Positions 54,754-63,904 of a DNA stretch of 64,000 nt are shown one piece after another. Under the pieces are notes generated by a model. That model ran no database searches. It was not told the DNA's origin and saw only the letters and a program-made list of their open reading frames with translations. This DNA comes from Sunxiuqinia sp963678245. Lineage in GTDB: Bacteria > Bacteroidota > Bacteroidia > Bacteroidales > Prolixibacteraceae. The position numbers were made by a program, and so were the translations under genes. The stretch lies in the NCBI GenBank assembly GCA_965140765.1, contig OZ223309.1:1922001-1986000 (forward strand), given 5' to 3'. The stretch's first letter is position 1. Each line of letters opens with the position of its first letter.

Positions 54754-54889
54754 TGCAGGAACAAATAGTTAAGCCTTTTAAAATAGTTGGAATTCCGGAT
54801 GAAGATACCGTAACTGGTTCGCAAGGAGATACTTTTAAGCACTATGGAATTACAGCTGAAGGATTGAAAGAAACCACCCTAAAATTACT
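54514..54889 (+). repeat. 188-bp tandem duplication at 3' end of transketolase gene
   Basis: Copy one 54514-54701 and copy two 54702-54889 differ at only two positions (54561 C to 54749 T; 54644 T to 54832 C). 188 is not a multiple of three, so the duplication changes frame. The two differences argue against a simple assembly stutter. Confidence 0.95.
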
Positions 54890-54914
54890 GGAATGAAAAC
54901 AATAACTTAACTAA

Positions 54915-55672
54915 ATGACATATAAATCGAACCTAACTAAACAAATTCTACTGCTTATCTTTTTATGTGGCGTTCTAGGTTGTTCTTCTACAACTCAAGA
55001 AAATAAGCAGAAAAAGATAGCAGTTTTTATATCTACACTGAACAATCCATGGTTTGTTGTCTTGGGTGAATCAGCGGCTAAACGAGCACAAGAATTAGGC
55101 TATGAAACTCAAATTTCTGATTCTCAAAACAACTCGTCCAAAGAAGCTGAGCACCTCGACAACATCATCGCCATGGGTTACGATGCAATTCTTTTTAACC
55201 CAACAGACGCCGATGGTTCGTTTTAAATGTTAAACGAGCCAAAGCTATCGGCATCCCTACCTTTTGCATGGATCGTGAGATCAATTCTCAAGATGCAGCT
55301 GCCTCCCAGTTACTTTCTGATAGCTTTACCGGCTGCGTTAAACTGGGCGAATATTTCGTCAGGCAAATAAACAAAAAGGGCAACTATGTTGAGATTCTCG
55401 GTCTGGTGGGAGACAACAATACCTGAAACTGATCCAATGGTTTTCACAGCGTGGTAGATGAATTCCTTGAGTTGAAAATGGTAGCGCAGCAAAGTGCTGA
55501 TTTCGATCCAAATAAAGCCATGGATGTAATGGAAACCATCATGCAAGCTCAACCAAATATTAACGCCGTATTTTGCGGAAATGATACCATGGCTCTGGGT
55601 GCTTACCAAGCAGTTTTAGCTGCGGGTAAAGCGGATGAAATAAAGGTCTTTGGGTTTGATGGTTCAAACGAC
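54915..55672 (+). pseudogene. Periplasmic sugar-binding lipoprotein (RbsB-like), degraded
   Basis: Remnant of an ABC-transporter sugar-binding lipoprotein of the periplasmic-binding-protein group. Lipobox LLIFLCGVLGCSSTTQ, then KKIAVFISTLNNPWFVVLGE and AMGYDAILFNPTDADGS. A frameshift near 55220 follows, and the shifted frame continues with LNVKRAKAIGIPTFCMDRE, two in-frame TGA codons after VGDNNT (about 55422 and 55428), then VVDEFLELKMVAQQSADFD and AVFCGNDTMALGAYQAVLA. The end after FGFDGSND is lost and is joined directly to the DUF1593 remnant. It would have been the import partner of the upstream sugar genes. Confidence 0.85.
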
Positions 55673-56953
55673 GCGTGCTTGCATTCTTTCTCTTATTCAG
55701 TTCCTCCAGCTCGATGAGTAATAAAAACTCGAATACTCAGAACAGAGCAGTTCCTCAGCCTCGTCACGTAATCGTTTCTTCCGAGATTGGAGGAACTGAT
55801 CCGGACGATTTTCAATCCATGATCCATTTATTTCTTTATGCCGACACGCTTGATATTGAAGGCTTAATCTGTTCGCCATTGGGGATGGGAGGTAAAAAGA
55901 ATATTCTGAACGTAATTGATCAATACGAAAAAGACTATCCAAATTTGGTCAGTTATTCCAACAAATATCCAACAGCCGGCTCATTGCGCAGCATCACCAA
56001 ACAAGGAGCAACCAAAGTGGCCGACTATACTGGAGTTAGTAGTCCGACGGAAGGCTCTGAATGGATCGTAAGAAGTGCCCGACATGATAATTCTCGTCCA
56101 CTCTATGTGTTGGTTTGGGGTGGCATTGATGACGTAGCACAAGCACTACACGATGCGCCTGATATTTTACCAAAATTTCGGGTGTATTACATTGGCGGCC
56201 CGAACAAAAAATGGCGGCCCGATGCCAGCTGACAACCACCCAAATCTTTGGATTATTGAATCGAATGCCACTTACCGCAGATGGTTTACAGGAGGTGATC
56301 AATCGGCTGAGTGGAGTAACGATGGTTTTGCAGAGAAATACATTGAAGATCACGGTGCCATGGGAAACTTCTTTATGACACAACTGGGTGGCACAATAAA
56401 AATGGGTGATACGCCTTCGCTAGCCTAGCCTGGGTATTGAATAACGCCAATCCGGAAGACCCAACAACCCCCAATTGGGGAGGATAATATACAAAAGCGT
56501 GGGATCGCCCTTACTACTTGTTTACGAAGATGCCTACTGAAAGAGACAGTATTCAAGAGTTTGCAATTCTTGAGATTGCGCCACCTATTGGTGCTGACTT
56601 ACCCGAGAAACCGGAAGTTTTTCTCAACGTTGATAAGCGGACATTTTGCGGAAGACAGAACTATTCGTTTCCATTTTTCGCCTAAAAGTGCAAAAACCTT
56701 TGCATTTGAAATAAAAAGTAATGTCCCTGATTTAAATGATAAAACCGGAAAAGTAAGTGCTATCATCCCATCAGCAGAATTAGCCAACCAAGTTTCAGAT
56801 AGGTATCCAAACTGGTGGACTGACAATACTAACTCAGAATTTATGGAAGGTGATCACATTGGAGCCAAAACCGTAAACAAGCAGCGGAAGGAGTTTTTAA
56901 CTGACTTTGCCGGGCGAATGGATCGTTGCCAAACTCCTAAGCGGAAGAAATAG
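55673..56953 (+). pseudogene. DUF1593 nucleoside-hydrolase-like protein, degraded
   Basis: Fragments of one secreted DUF1593 protein in several frames. FFLLFSSSSS is the end of a signal peptide, followed by HVIVSSEIGGTDPDDFQSMI (the inosine-uridine-hydrolase-like Asp cluster) and PLYVLVWGGIDDVAQALHDA. After a frameshift near 56215 comes NHPNLWIIESNATYRRWFTG and MTQLGGTIKMGDTPSLA. Another frame gives NPEDPTTPNWGG, a stop, then KAWDRPYYLFTKMPTERDS, and a final frame AEDRTIRFHFSPKSAKTFAF to FAGRMDRCQTPKRKK. At least three frameshifts and one nonsense codon, plus loss of the 5' end. Family members are linked to glycan or nucleoside degradation. Confidence 0.85.
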
Positions 56954-57145
56954 TCGATATAATATTTCTCTTTGGTAGCAATAAACAGGTCTGTTCTCAG
57001 TACAATAATTTAACAAATCGGAGAAACAACTTCTCTTTACAACACGGACATAAATAATAGTTATCTATACTTGTTTTAAATTGGATTGTACCATTAAATT
57101 AAAGCTTAACAACATTGCAGTTTTTTGACAATCGTTATAACTTTA

Positions 57146-57712
57146 ATGGACGAAAGTCACCATGCAATGAAAAATGTAATCAGCCATAACAACACGAGCT
57201 TTGATTTCTTAAAAGGTTCCACCGAGTTTCTAAATCTGACTTTAAACAACGTTAGCAGTTGCATCTTATTACTTGATAAGAATATGGAACTTCAAGCTTT
57301 TAATGATTCACTGCGTTCTATTTTTTCGAACAGGGAGAATGAAGATTTGCTCTATATTCGTTGTGGAGAAGCAATAGGTTGCGCGCACAATGTAGAAGAA
57401 ATGCAAAGATGCGGTGAAACCAATTATTGTAAATCATGCTCGTTAAGAGAATCTGCAATTATTTCATATTACGAGAACAAGCCTATTTTCAAGGAGAAAA
57501 TAACACGTGGATTTTATAATTCAAAAGGAACAAAGGAATTGAAACACCTCCAATTTTCAACCCGAAGCTTTAAATTTCAAGAAGAGCGCTACATCATCAT
57601 GATTATTGACGACATCACCGATTTGATCAATACAAAAGAACAAGTCAATACGCAAGAATCCGCAATCAAAGAACTACACGCACAGCTGCTCAAATACAAA
57701 AATATCGATTAA
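57146..57712 (+). CDS. PAS-domain protein with Cys cluster
   Basis: 188-residue stand-alone PAS protein with no output domain. The PAS core is SSCILLLDKNMELQAFNDSL and YIIMIIDDITDLINTKEQ. An insert of about 30 residues carries five cysteines at 73, 79, 89, 95 and 98 (CGEAIGC, RCGETNYCKSC), a pattern that I recall from other bacterial PAS proteins and that could hold a metal or Fe-S cluster. The C-terminal helix (KEQVNTQESAIKELHAQLLK) could form a coiled coil with a partner. ATG 57146 was chosen; 7 codons upstream are open. Convergent with murB, 5 bp between stops. Confidence 0.8.
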   Translation: MDESHHAMKNVISHNNTSFDFLKGSTEFLNLTLNNVSSCILLLDKNMELQAFNDSLRSIFSNRENEDLLYIRCGEAIGCAHNVEEMQRCGETNYCKSCSLRESAIISYYENKPIFKEKITRGFYNSKGTKELKHLQFSTRSFKFQEERYIIMIIDDITDLINTKEQVNTQESAIKELHAQLLKYKNID

Positions 57713-57717
57713 GAAAA

Positions 57718-58740
57718 TTAGACACCCAAAATATTAGCTTCGGGCTCTAACTCAACAGCAAACTTATCTTTTACAGATTGCTGTATTTCTTGCGACAACA
57801 GATAAAGATCTCTGCCTGAAGCACTACCATAATTTACCAATACCAATGCTTGATTTTTATGCACCCCAGCATCGCCTTTTCGATAGCCTTTCCACCCGCA
57901 TTGATCAATCAACCAGCCGGCAGCCAGTTTAATCTTACCATCTACAGTCGGATAGTTTGGCATTTCCGGATTCTCGGCTTTCAACTTTTCAGCAAAATCA
58001 TGATCGACAACCGGGTTTTTAAAAAAACTACCGGCATTGCCCAATTCTAACGGATCAGGCAATTTCGATTGACGAATAGCAACAACTGCTTCGCGCACAT
58101 AATGCGGATTGAGTTCTCCTCGTTTTTCCACTTCGGCTTTCAGTGTCCCATAGTCAAGTTTGAAATCCGGAAATTTCTCCAGCCGAAAAACAACTGACGT
58201 AACGATAAACCGATTTCTCAACTCATTTTTGAAAATGCTATTCCGGTATTCAAATTGACATTGCTCCGCTGGCACACTATAAGTGGTCATTGTTTTCAGG
58301 TCAAAACCATTGACTGTATCAATAAAATCCTGTACTTCCACGCCATAAGCACCTATATTTTGAACCGGCGCTGCACCCACAGTTCCCGGTATCAATGACA
58401 AGTTTTCTAATCCATAGTATTGAGACTTAACACAGTAATCCACAAAACGATCCCAATCCTCTCCTGCTCCAACTTCCACCCAAACCTGATTCCTATTTTC
58501 CCGAATAACTTCAACTCCCGGCACATTTGGGTGAATAATCAATCCTTTATAATCATCAACAAAAAGCAAGTTGCTTCCTCCTCCCAATAGAAAAATGGGC
58601 TCTTCCTTCCAAGAACTGTTCGATTGAAGAAATTCGGTTAAATCATCCAGTTCAGTAAATTCGAAAAAAAAGCTGGCTTTGGCTTCAATACCAAACGTAT
58701 TGTAGTTCTTAAGAGAGTAGTTTTCAGAAAAGCAGATCAT
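57718..58740 (-). CDS. murB: UDP-N-acetylenolpyruvoylglucosamine reductase
   Basis: FAD enzyme that reduces the enolpyruvyl group to give UDP-N-acetylmuramate in peptidoglycan synthesis. 340 residues from ATG 58740, equal to the E. coli-type (type I) MurB. FAD-binding FLLGGGSNLLFVDDYKGLII, LSLIPGTVGAAPVQNIGAYG, EYRNSIFKNEL, and the catalytic Ser in GNAGSFFKNPVVDHDFAEKL are seen, with the C-terminal AAGWLIDQCGWKGYRKGDAG. A TATCTTTG -7 box lies 12 bp before the start. The frame is open 12 codons upstream but this ATG fits the family. Confidence 0.96.
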   Translation of the reverse strand: MICFSENYSLKNYNTFGIEAKASFFFEFTELDDLTEFLQSNSSWKEEPIFLLGGGSNLLFVDDYKGLIIHPNVPGVEVIRENRNQVWVEVGAGEDWDRFVDYCVKSQYYGLENLSLIPGTVGAAPVQNIGAYGVEVQDFIDTVNGFDLKTMTTYSVPAEQCQFEYRNSIFKNELRNRFIVTSVVFRLEKFPDFKLDYGTLKAEVEKRGELNPHYVREAVVAIRQSKLPDPLELGNAGSFFKNPVVDHDFAEKLKAENPEMPNYPTVDGKIKLAAGWLIDQCGWKGYRKGDAGVHKNQALVLVNYGSASGRDLYLLSQEIQQSVKDKFAVELEPEANILGV

Positions 58741-58752
58741 CGTTTTTTTTCG

Positions 58753-58760
58753 CAAAGATA
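58753..58760 (-). promoter_or_regulatory. Candidate -7 box of murB
   Basis: TATCTTTG on the minus strand (TAnnTTTG), 12 bp before the murB ATG, so the leader would be only a few bases long. Confidence 0.4.
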
Positions 58761-58809
58761 ATAGAAGCTGTTTCAAATTCGTTTATTTTGTCATAAAGTA
58801 AAAATAGCC

Positions 58810-59946
58810 TTGAAAAAAGTTATTATCTCAGTCACTAACGACCTGGTTACCGACAACCGAGTACATAAGGTTGCACTAAGCCTACAAAAAATGGGGTTTA
58901 AAGTAACTTTAGTTGGTCGAAAATTACCCAATAGTAAAAAGTTAGATCGACGCAGTTATAAGACCAAACGGCTGAAACTCTTTTTCAAAAAAGGACCTCT
59001 GTTTTATCTTGAATACAATGTCAGGCTGTTATTTTTTATCCTTCAACGGAAGGTTGACATCATACTGGCGAATGACCTGGATAGCCTGCCAGCCAATTTT
59101 ATCGCATCAAAACGAAAGAAAAGACCGCTCGTTTACGATAGTCATGAACTGTTTACCCAAGTACCGGAATTAATTAATCGCAGGCGCACCCAAGCCATTT
59201 GGGAGCGAATCGAAAGTTGGATACTGCCCCAGTTAGAGCATGCTTACACGGTTTGCGAATCGATCGCTACGTTTTATAACAAAAAGTACAGTACTTCTTT
59301 TCAGGTTATTCGCAACCTGCCACATCGCGAAGAGCTATTAATGGTGCCGCCCGAAAAAGTGCTACTTGCTGATGATCGGAAAATCATACTTTACCAGGGA
59401 GCTTTAAATATTGGTCGAGGGTTGGAATTTGCCATCAAAGCCATGCAATACGTTGATAATGCACGCCTGCTCATCGCCGGAGATGGCGACATTAACAAGG
59501 CCTTGATGCACTTGGTTGCTGATTTAGAGCTAGCAGACCGCGTAACCTTTTTGGGGAAAATTCCGCTGTCCGAAATGAAATACATCACAGCTCAAGCTAA
59601 CTTGGGTTTATCAATAGAAGAGGATCTTGGGTTGAACTACCGCTACGCCCTTCCAAATAAATTATTTGACTACATCCAGCATCAGGTACCGGTTTTAGTA
59701 AGCAACTTACCAGAGATGAGTAAAATTGTTAAACGCTATCAGGTTGGTATGATTTTAAAAAGTCATGATCCGGAACAAATGGCTCTCCAACTTCACGAAG
59801 CCTTATTTGATATGCACCTTCGTGAGCATTGGATTGAAAACCTCCCCAAGGCAGCCGAAGAACTGTGTTGGGAAAAAGAGGAAAAAGTGCTTGTTGGTAT
59901 TTTTTCCCCTCTAAAAAGAAGCCAGGGGAATAAAAAAGAATCATAA
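58810..59946 (+). CDS. Group 4-like glycosyltransferase
   Basis: 378-residue GT-B glycosyltransferase, GT4-like. The N-terminal acceptor domain begins KKVIISVTNDLVTDNRVHKV and includes LANDLDSLPANFIASKRKKR and YDSHELFTQVPELINRR. The C-terminal donor domain has ILYQGALNIGRGLEFAIKAM, ARLLIAGDGDINKALM, VTFLGKIPLSEMKYITAQA and LPNKLFDYIQHQVPVLVSN with the acidic motif shifted to SIEEDLGLNYRY. Start must be TTG 58810. Divergent from murB with 69 bp between. Probably adds a sugar to a lipid-linked or surface glycan; acceptor unknown. Confidence 0.87.
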   Translation: MKKVIISVTNDLVTDNRVHKVALSLQKMGFKVTLVGRKLPNSKKLDRRSYKTKRLKLFFKKGPLFYLEYNVRLLFFILQRKVDIILANDLDSLPANFIASKRKKRPLVYDSHELFTQVPELINRRRTQAIWERIESWILPQLEHAYTVCESIATFYNKKYSTSFQVIRNLPHREELLMVPPEKVLLADDRKIILYQGALNIGRGLEFAIKAMQYVDNARLLIAGDGDINKALMHLVADLELADRVTFLGKIPLSEMKYITAQANLGLSIEEDLGLNYRYALPNKLFDYIQHQVPVLVSNLPEMSKIVKRYQVGMILKSHDPEQMALQLHEALFDMHLREHWIENLPKAAEELCWEKEEKVLVGIFSPLKRSQGNKKES

Positions 59947-59954
59947 TAAACGAT

Positions 59955-60674
59955 CTAATCCTCTTCCAACAACTCCGAAAAATCAACTTCATCTTTCGTT
60001 TTTGAAGAATCACTAACTTTTTGCTCGGCACATACAAGCGTTCGTCCCGGATATCGATTTAAAATATGGTAATCATGGGTAGCCATCAGAATGGTTTTTC
60101 CCTCATCATTCAATTCCTTTAAAATTGTCATGAGTTCGTCTGATGTCTCCGGATCAAGATTTCCTGTTGGTTCATCGGCTAAAATAATATCAGGATCATT
60201 TAAAATAGCACGGGCAATAACAATTCGTTGCTGTTCGCCGCCCGAAAGTTCATGCGGCATACTTCCCAATTTCGCTTTCATCCCTACCCGCTCCATCACT
60301 TCATTGATTCGGTCATCTATGGCCTTCTCTATTTTCCACCCTGTCGCTTTCAGTACAAACGAAAGATTATCATGCACATTACGATCAGTTAGCAAGCGAA
60401 AATCCTGAAAAACAACCCCAAGATTTCTACGTAAATATGGGATCTCAGAGCTTTTTATCTTTCGAAGATCGTACCCGGCAACCAGCGCTTCGCCTGTAAA
60501 CAAATCCAATTCAGCATTTAAAACTTTTATCAGGCTCGACTTTCCGCTCCCAACCTTTCCGATTAAATAAACGAATTCTCCCTCCTCAATACGGAGGTTG
60601 ATCTGGGCTAATATTAATTGATCCTGTTGAAAAATATCAACTCCCTGAAGCGAAATAATAGATTCTTTGCTCAT
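59955..60674 (-). CDS. ftsE: FtsE-type ABC transporter ATP-binding protein
   Basis: 239-residue ABC ATPase. Walker A IGKVGSGKSSLIKVL, Q-loop VVFQDFRLLTDRNVHDNLSF (the FQDFRLL form typical of FtsE), signature LSGGEQQRIVIARA, Walker B IILADEPTGNLD and H-loop MATHDYHIL. An acidic 30-residue tail follows (SKTKDEVDFSELLEED). FtsE with FtsX activates cell-wall hydrolases at division; ftsX is not next to it in this window. Monocistronic here. Confidence 0.88.
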   Translation of the reverse strand: MSKESIISLQGVDIFQQDQLILAQINLRIEEGEFVYLIGKVGSGKSSLIKVLNAELDLFTGEALVAGYDLRKIKSSEIPYLRRNLGVVFQDFRLLTDRNVHDNLSFVLKATGWKIEKAIDDRINEVMERVGMKAKLGSMPHELSGGEQQRIVIARAILNDPDIILADEPTGNLDPETSDELMTILKELNDEGKTILMATHDYHILNRYPGRTLVCAEQKVSDSSKTKDEVDFSELLEED

Positions 60675-60830
60675 AAAGCTATTTTTAAAGGCTGATACAA
60701 AACTAATTTTTTTTGATTAATCAGATAATAAAGCAAGGAAATAAACAGTTTTTTGTGAAGAAGTCTATTCACTATTCCGCTTCTAACGAAAACAGAATCG
60801 CTATTTTTATGCAAAAATAAAACAGAGTCT

Positions 60831-63800
60831 ATGAGAACAAGAATCTTACTGTTCATCATTTTATTGAGCGGCTTCACTTTTTCCGGTTACGGACAGGAAA
60901 CCACTTATTATTCATCTCTCGAAGCAGACATCCATCAAGCGAAAGAGCTTTTTTCCAAAAATAAATTCATTGTAGCCCAACAACAGTTTTCTTCTATCGT
61001 TCGAAAGTCCGAAGAAGGATCTGAGATTCAATCGGAAGCCATGTTTTACAAGGCATTGTGTGCTCTTCGTCTGGAAAGCAAAAACGGAGAAGAATTGATT
61101 GAAAAATTTATTGATGAAAATCCGGAAAGTCCTTATACCAACAAAGCTTGGTTTGAATTGGGTAGTGACCAATTTAATAACGGCAAATATGCTCCCATGC
61201 TTCGTTCGTACCGAAATTTAAAACCAAGTATTCTGAATAACGAAGAGCAAATTAAAGTGCATTACCAGAAAGGATACGCCTACTTTCAAACAGAAAAATA
61301 TCAGCTAGCCGAAAATGAGTTTGAAAAAATTAAGGATACAAATAATTTATATGCAGCCCCAGCAAAATATTACTGGGCGCATATTCAATATTTAAAAGAT
61401 GACTACGATGCAGCACTCACTGAATTTGATAAATTGAGAAACAACCCGGCTTTTGCCGAGGTGATTCCTTTTTATATGAGTCAGATTTACTACAAGAAAG
61501 GTCAATATAACAAAGTGATTGAATTCACTATTCCTTTGTTGGACGAAGTTTCGGATGACAAGAAGCCTGAACTTGCTAAAATCGTTGGGAACAGTTACTT
61601 CCAAGGCAAAGACTTTCAAAAGGCCATTCCCTATTTTGAATCTTATTTTGAAGCAACTAACAGTAAAGCCAGAGACGAAAATTATATGCTTGGCTATTGC
61701 TACTACGTCAGTGGTCAATACGACAAGGCGATTGAGCCATTAGAAAATGCGTCAGGCGGAAAAGACGAGTTGGCGCAAAACGCTTACTACCACCTTGCTG
61801 ACTGTTATGTGGAAACCGACCAAAAAGACAAAGCGCGAGTGGCTTTTGAATCAGCATCAGAACTGGATTTTAATCCGGACATTAAAGAAGATGCCTTATT
61901 CAATTATGCAAAAATCACTTACGAATTATCGTACTCCCCTTTCAACGAAACAATTAAGGCATTCGATAAATACATTTCGCTTTACCCCAACTCGGAACGC
62001 AATGATGCTGCTTACGACTATTTGGTAAATGTGTACATGAGTACCAGCAACTACAAAGAAGCCATTGAGTCTATCGAAAAGATCGAGGTAAAAAGCACAG
62101 CAGTTAAAAAAGCCTCTCAGCGAGTTACTTTTTATCGGGGATTGGAACTGTTTAATAATCTGTATTACGACTCGGCGATCGACCTGTTTGAACAGTCTTT
62201 ACAAAATGCGTCAGCCAGCCGTGAACTGAAAGCCGGTGCTTTGTTTTGGAAAGCCGAAGCCAATTACAGACTTAAGAACTACGAAAAAGCAATTAGTGGG
62301 TTTAGTCAATTTTTGAATACCTCTGGTGCTGACAGCCGGCCCGAGTATCAAACAGCTCGCTACAACCTGGCTTATGCTTATTTCAAACTGCAAGATTATG
62401 ATCAGGCCAGTAAATACTTTCAGCAGTTTCTAGATAAAAACAGTACCGATAAAGATGAAAAGGTTGCCGATGCTTTCAACCGTTTAGGAGATTGTTACTT
62501 TGTTGGTCGCGACTACCGCAATGCCATTAATAATTATGAAAAAGCTTATTGGCTCAAGCAGTACGATGCAGATTATGCCCTTTTTCAAAAGGCTATTTGT
62601 GTTGGCATTCAGCGCGATCAGGATCAAAAAATCAGTTTACTGCGTACCTTGATACAAACATTTCCCAAATCCGCTTTCATGGATGATGCCTTGTTTGAAC
62701 TGGGAAGGTCATTTGACCGCACCGGACAACCCAAAGTAGCCGAAGGATATTATCGCGATATCATCAACGATTATCCCCAAAGCAGCTATCGCCCAAAGGC
62801 AATTCTTCAACTCGGGCTGGTGCAGTACAACCAGTATAACTTCAAACAGTCTTTGGAAACATACAAGCAAGTCATCAATGAATATCCCAACAGCCCGGCA
62901 GCTCAATCAGCATTAATTGGAGTAAAAAATAATTACATCGAACTGAATAATATTGATGCCTACTTTGCATACACTCAACGTCTCGGATCAGGCGTTCAGG
63001 TTACTGCTTCGGAGCAAGATTCGCTGACATACCTTTCAGCCGAAAAACTTTACATGGCGAGAGACTCCAAAGCCAAGGCACAACTGGAAAAATACTTGCG
63101 CCAATATCCGAATGGCAGTTTTAGTTTAAACGCTCACTTTTATTTGGGTGAACAGAGATATGCCGAAAAAGAATATGCTTTGGCGCTCAAAGATTACGAG
63201 TATGTACTGAGTAAAGAAGATAATATTTTTACTGAGCCGGCGCTTGAAAAGGCTTCTGAACTACAATATAATGCTGCCAATTACCAAAAGGCTTTAAGTT
63301 ATTACCAACATTTCGAAAGCATTTCGAATACCAATTGGAATATTTTGAAAGCACGCGCCGGGAAAATGCGGTGCAACTATAAGCTTGCAAACTACAAGGA
63401 GTGTATTGATGCAGCCAAAATGCTGCTAAGTTCCGACAAATTAACCGATATTTTGAAGCGGGAAGCAAACTACAAATTGGCCAAGTCGTATTACGAAACC
63501 AAACAATTTAATAAGGCACTTCCTATTTTGGGCGACCTGGCAGAAGACACCAAGTCAGCTGAAGGAGCTGAAGCCAAATACCTGCTCACCGAAATTCTTT
63601 ACAATCAAAATAAATTGCAGGAAGCTGAAGAGCAGGTGATGGATTTTATTTCGAAAAACACGCCTCACCAATATTGGCTGGCCAAAAGTTTCATCCTTCT
63701 TTCTGATGTTTACCTCAGCCAGGGAGATCAGTTTCAGGCGAAGCACACCATAAAAAGTATTGTTGAAAATTATCCGGAGACCGATGATGGAATCATCGAA

Positions 63801-63893
63801 ACCGCTCAAGCTAAATTGCAACATCTGGAAAGTTTGGAGCAAGAGCAAAAACAAACAGAAAATCCGATGAAAATCAACATTAACGAACAGTAA
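60831..63893 (+). CDS. Exported TPR-repeat protein
   Basis: 1020-residue periplasmic or outer-membrane-associated protein with a signal peptide (ILLFIILLSGFTFSGYG). More than 15 tetratricopeptide-type repeats fill nearly the entire length, e.g. AWFELGSDQFNNGKYAPML, MLGYCYYVSGQYDKAIEPLE, ARYNLAYAYFKLQDYDQASK, NRLGDCYFVGRDYRNAINN and LAKSYYETKQFNKALPILG. These are YbgF-like in spacing. The final 15 residues are charged (EQEQKQTENPMKININEQ). It probably scaffolds an envelope complex. The next gene starts 11 bp after, so they are co-transcribed. Confidence 0.88.
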   Translation: MRTRILLFIILLSGFTFSGYGQETTYYSSLEADIHQAKELFSKNKFIVAQQQFSSIVRKSEEGSEIQSEAMFYKALCALRLESKNGEELIEKFIDENPESPYTNKAWFELGSDQFNNGKYAPMLRSYRNLKPSILNNEEQIKVHYQKGYAYFQTEKYQLAENEFEKIKDTNNLYAAPAKYYWAHIQYLKDDYDAALTEFDKLRNNPAFAEVIPFYMSQIYYKKGQYNKVIEFTIPLLDEVSDDKKPELAKIVGNSYFQGKDFQKAIPYFESYFEATNSKARDENYMLGYCYYVSGQYDKAIEPLENASGGKDELAQNAYYHLADCYVETDQKDKARVAFESASELDFNPDIKEDALFNYAKITYELSYSPFNETIKAFDKYISLYPNSERNDAAYDYLVNVYMSTSNYKEAIESIEKIEVKSTAVKKASQRVTFYRGLELFNNLYYDSAIDLFEQSLQNASASRELKAGALFWKAEANYRLKNYEKAISGFSQFLNTSGADSRPEYQTARYNLAYAYFKLQDYDQASKYFQQFLDKNSTDKDEKVADAFNRLGDCYFVGRDYRNAINNYEKAYWLKQYDADYALFQKAICVGIQRDQDQKISLLRTLIQTFPKSAFMDDALFELGRSFDRTGQPKVAEGYYRDIINDYPQSSYRPKAILQLGLVQYNQYNFKQSLETYKQVINEYPNSPAAQSALIGVKNNYIELNNIDAYFAYTQRLGSGVQVTASEQDSLTYLSAEKLYMARDSKAKAQLEKYLRQYPNGSFSLNAHFYLGEQRYAEKEYALALKDYEYVLSKEDNIFTEPALEKASELQYNAANYQKALSYYQHFESISNTNWNILKARAGKMRCNYKLANYKECIDAAKMLLSSDKLTDILKREANYKLAKSYYETKQFNKALPILGDLAEDTKSAEGAEAKYLLTEILYNQNKLQEAEEQVMDFISKNTPHQYWLAKSFILLSDVYLSQGDQFQAKHTIKSIVENYPETDDGIIETAQAKLQHLESLEQEQKQTENPMKININEQ

Positions 63894-63904
63894 AAATCAG
63901 CAAC

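Noticed and set aside
54702..54896. Second copy of the transketolase end as a separate gene
   Set aside because: It lacks a start codon and is merely the duplicated 188 bp plus the original stop.
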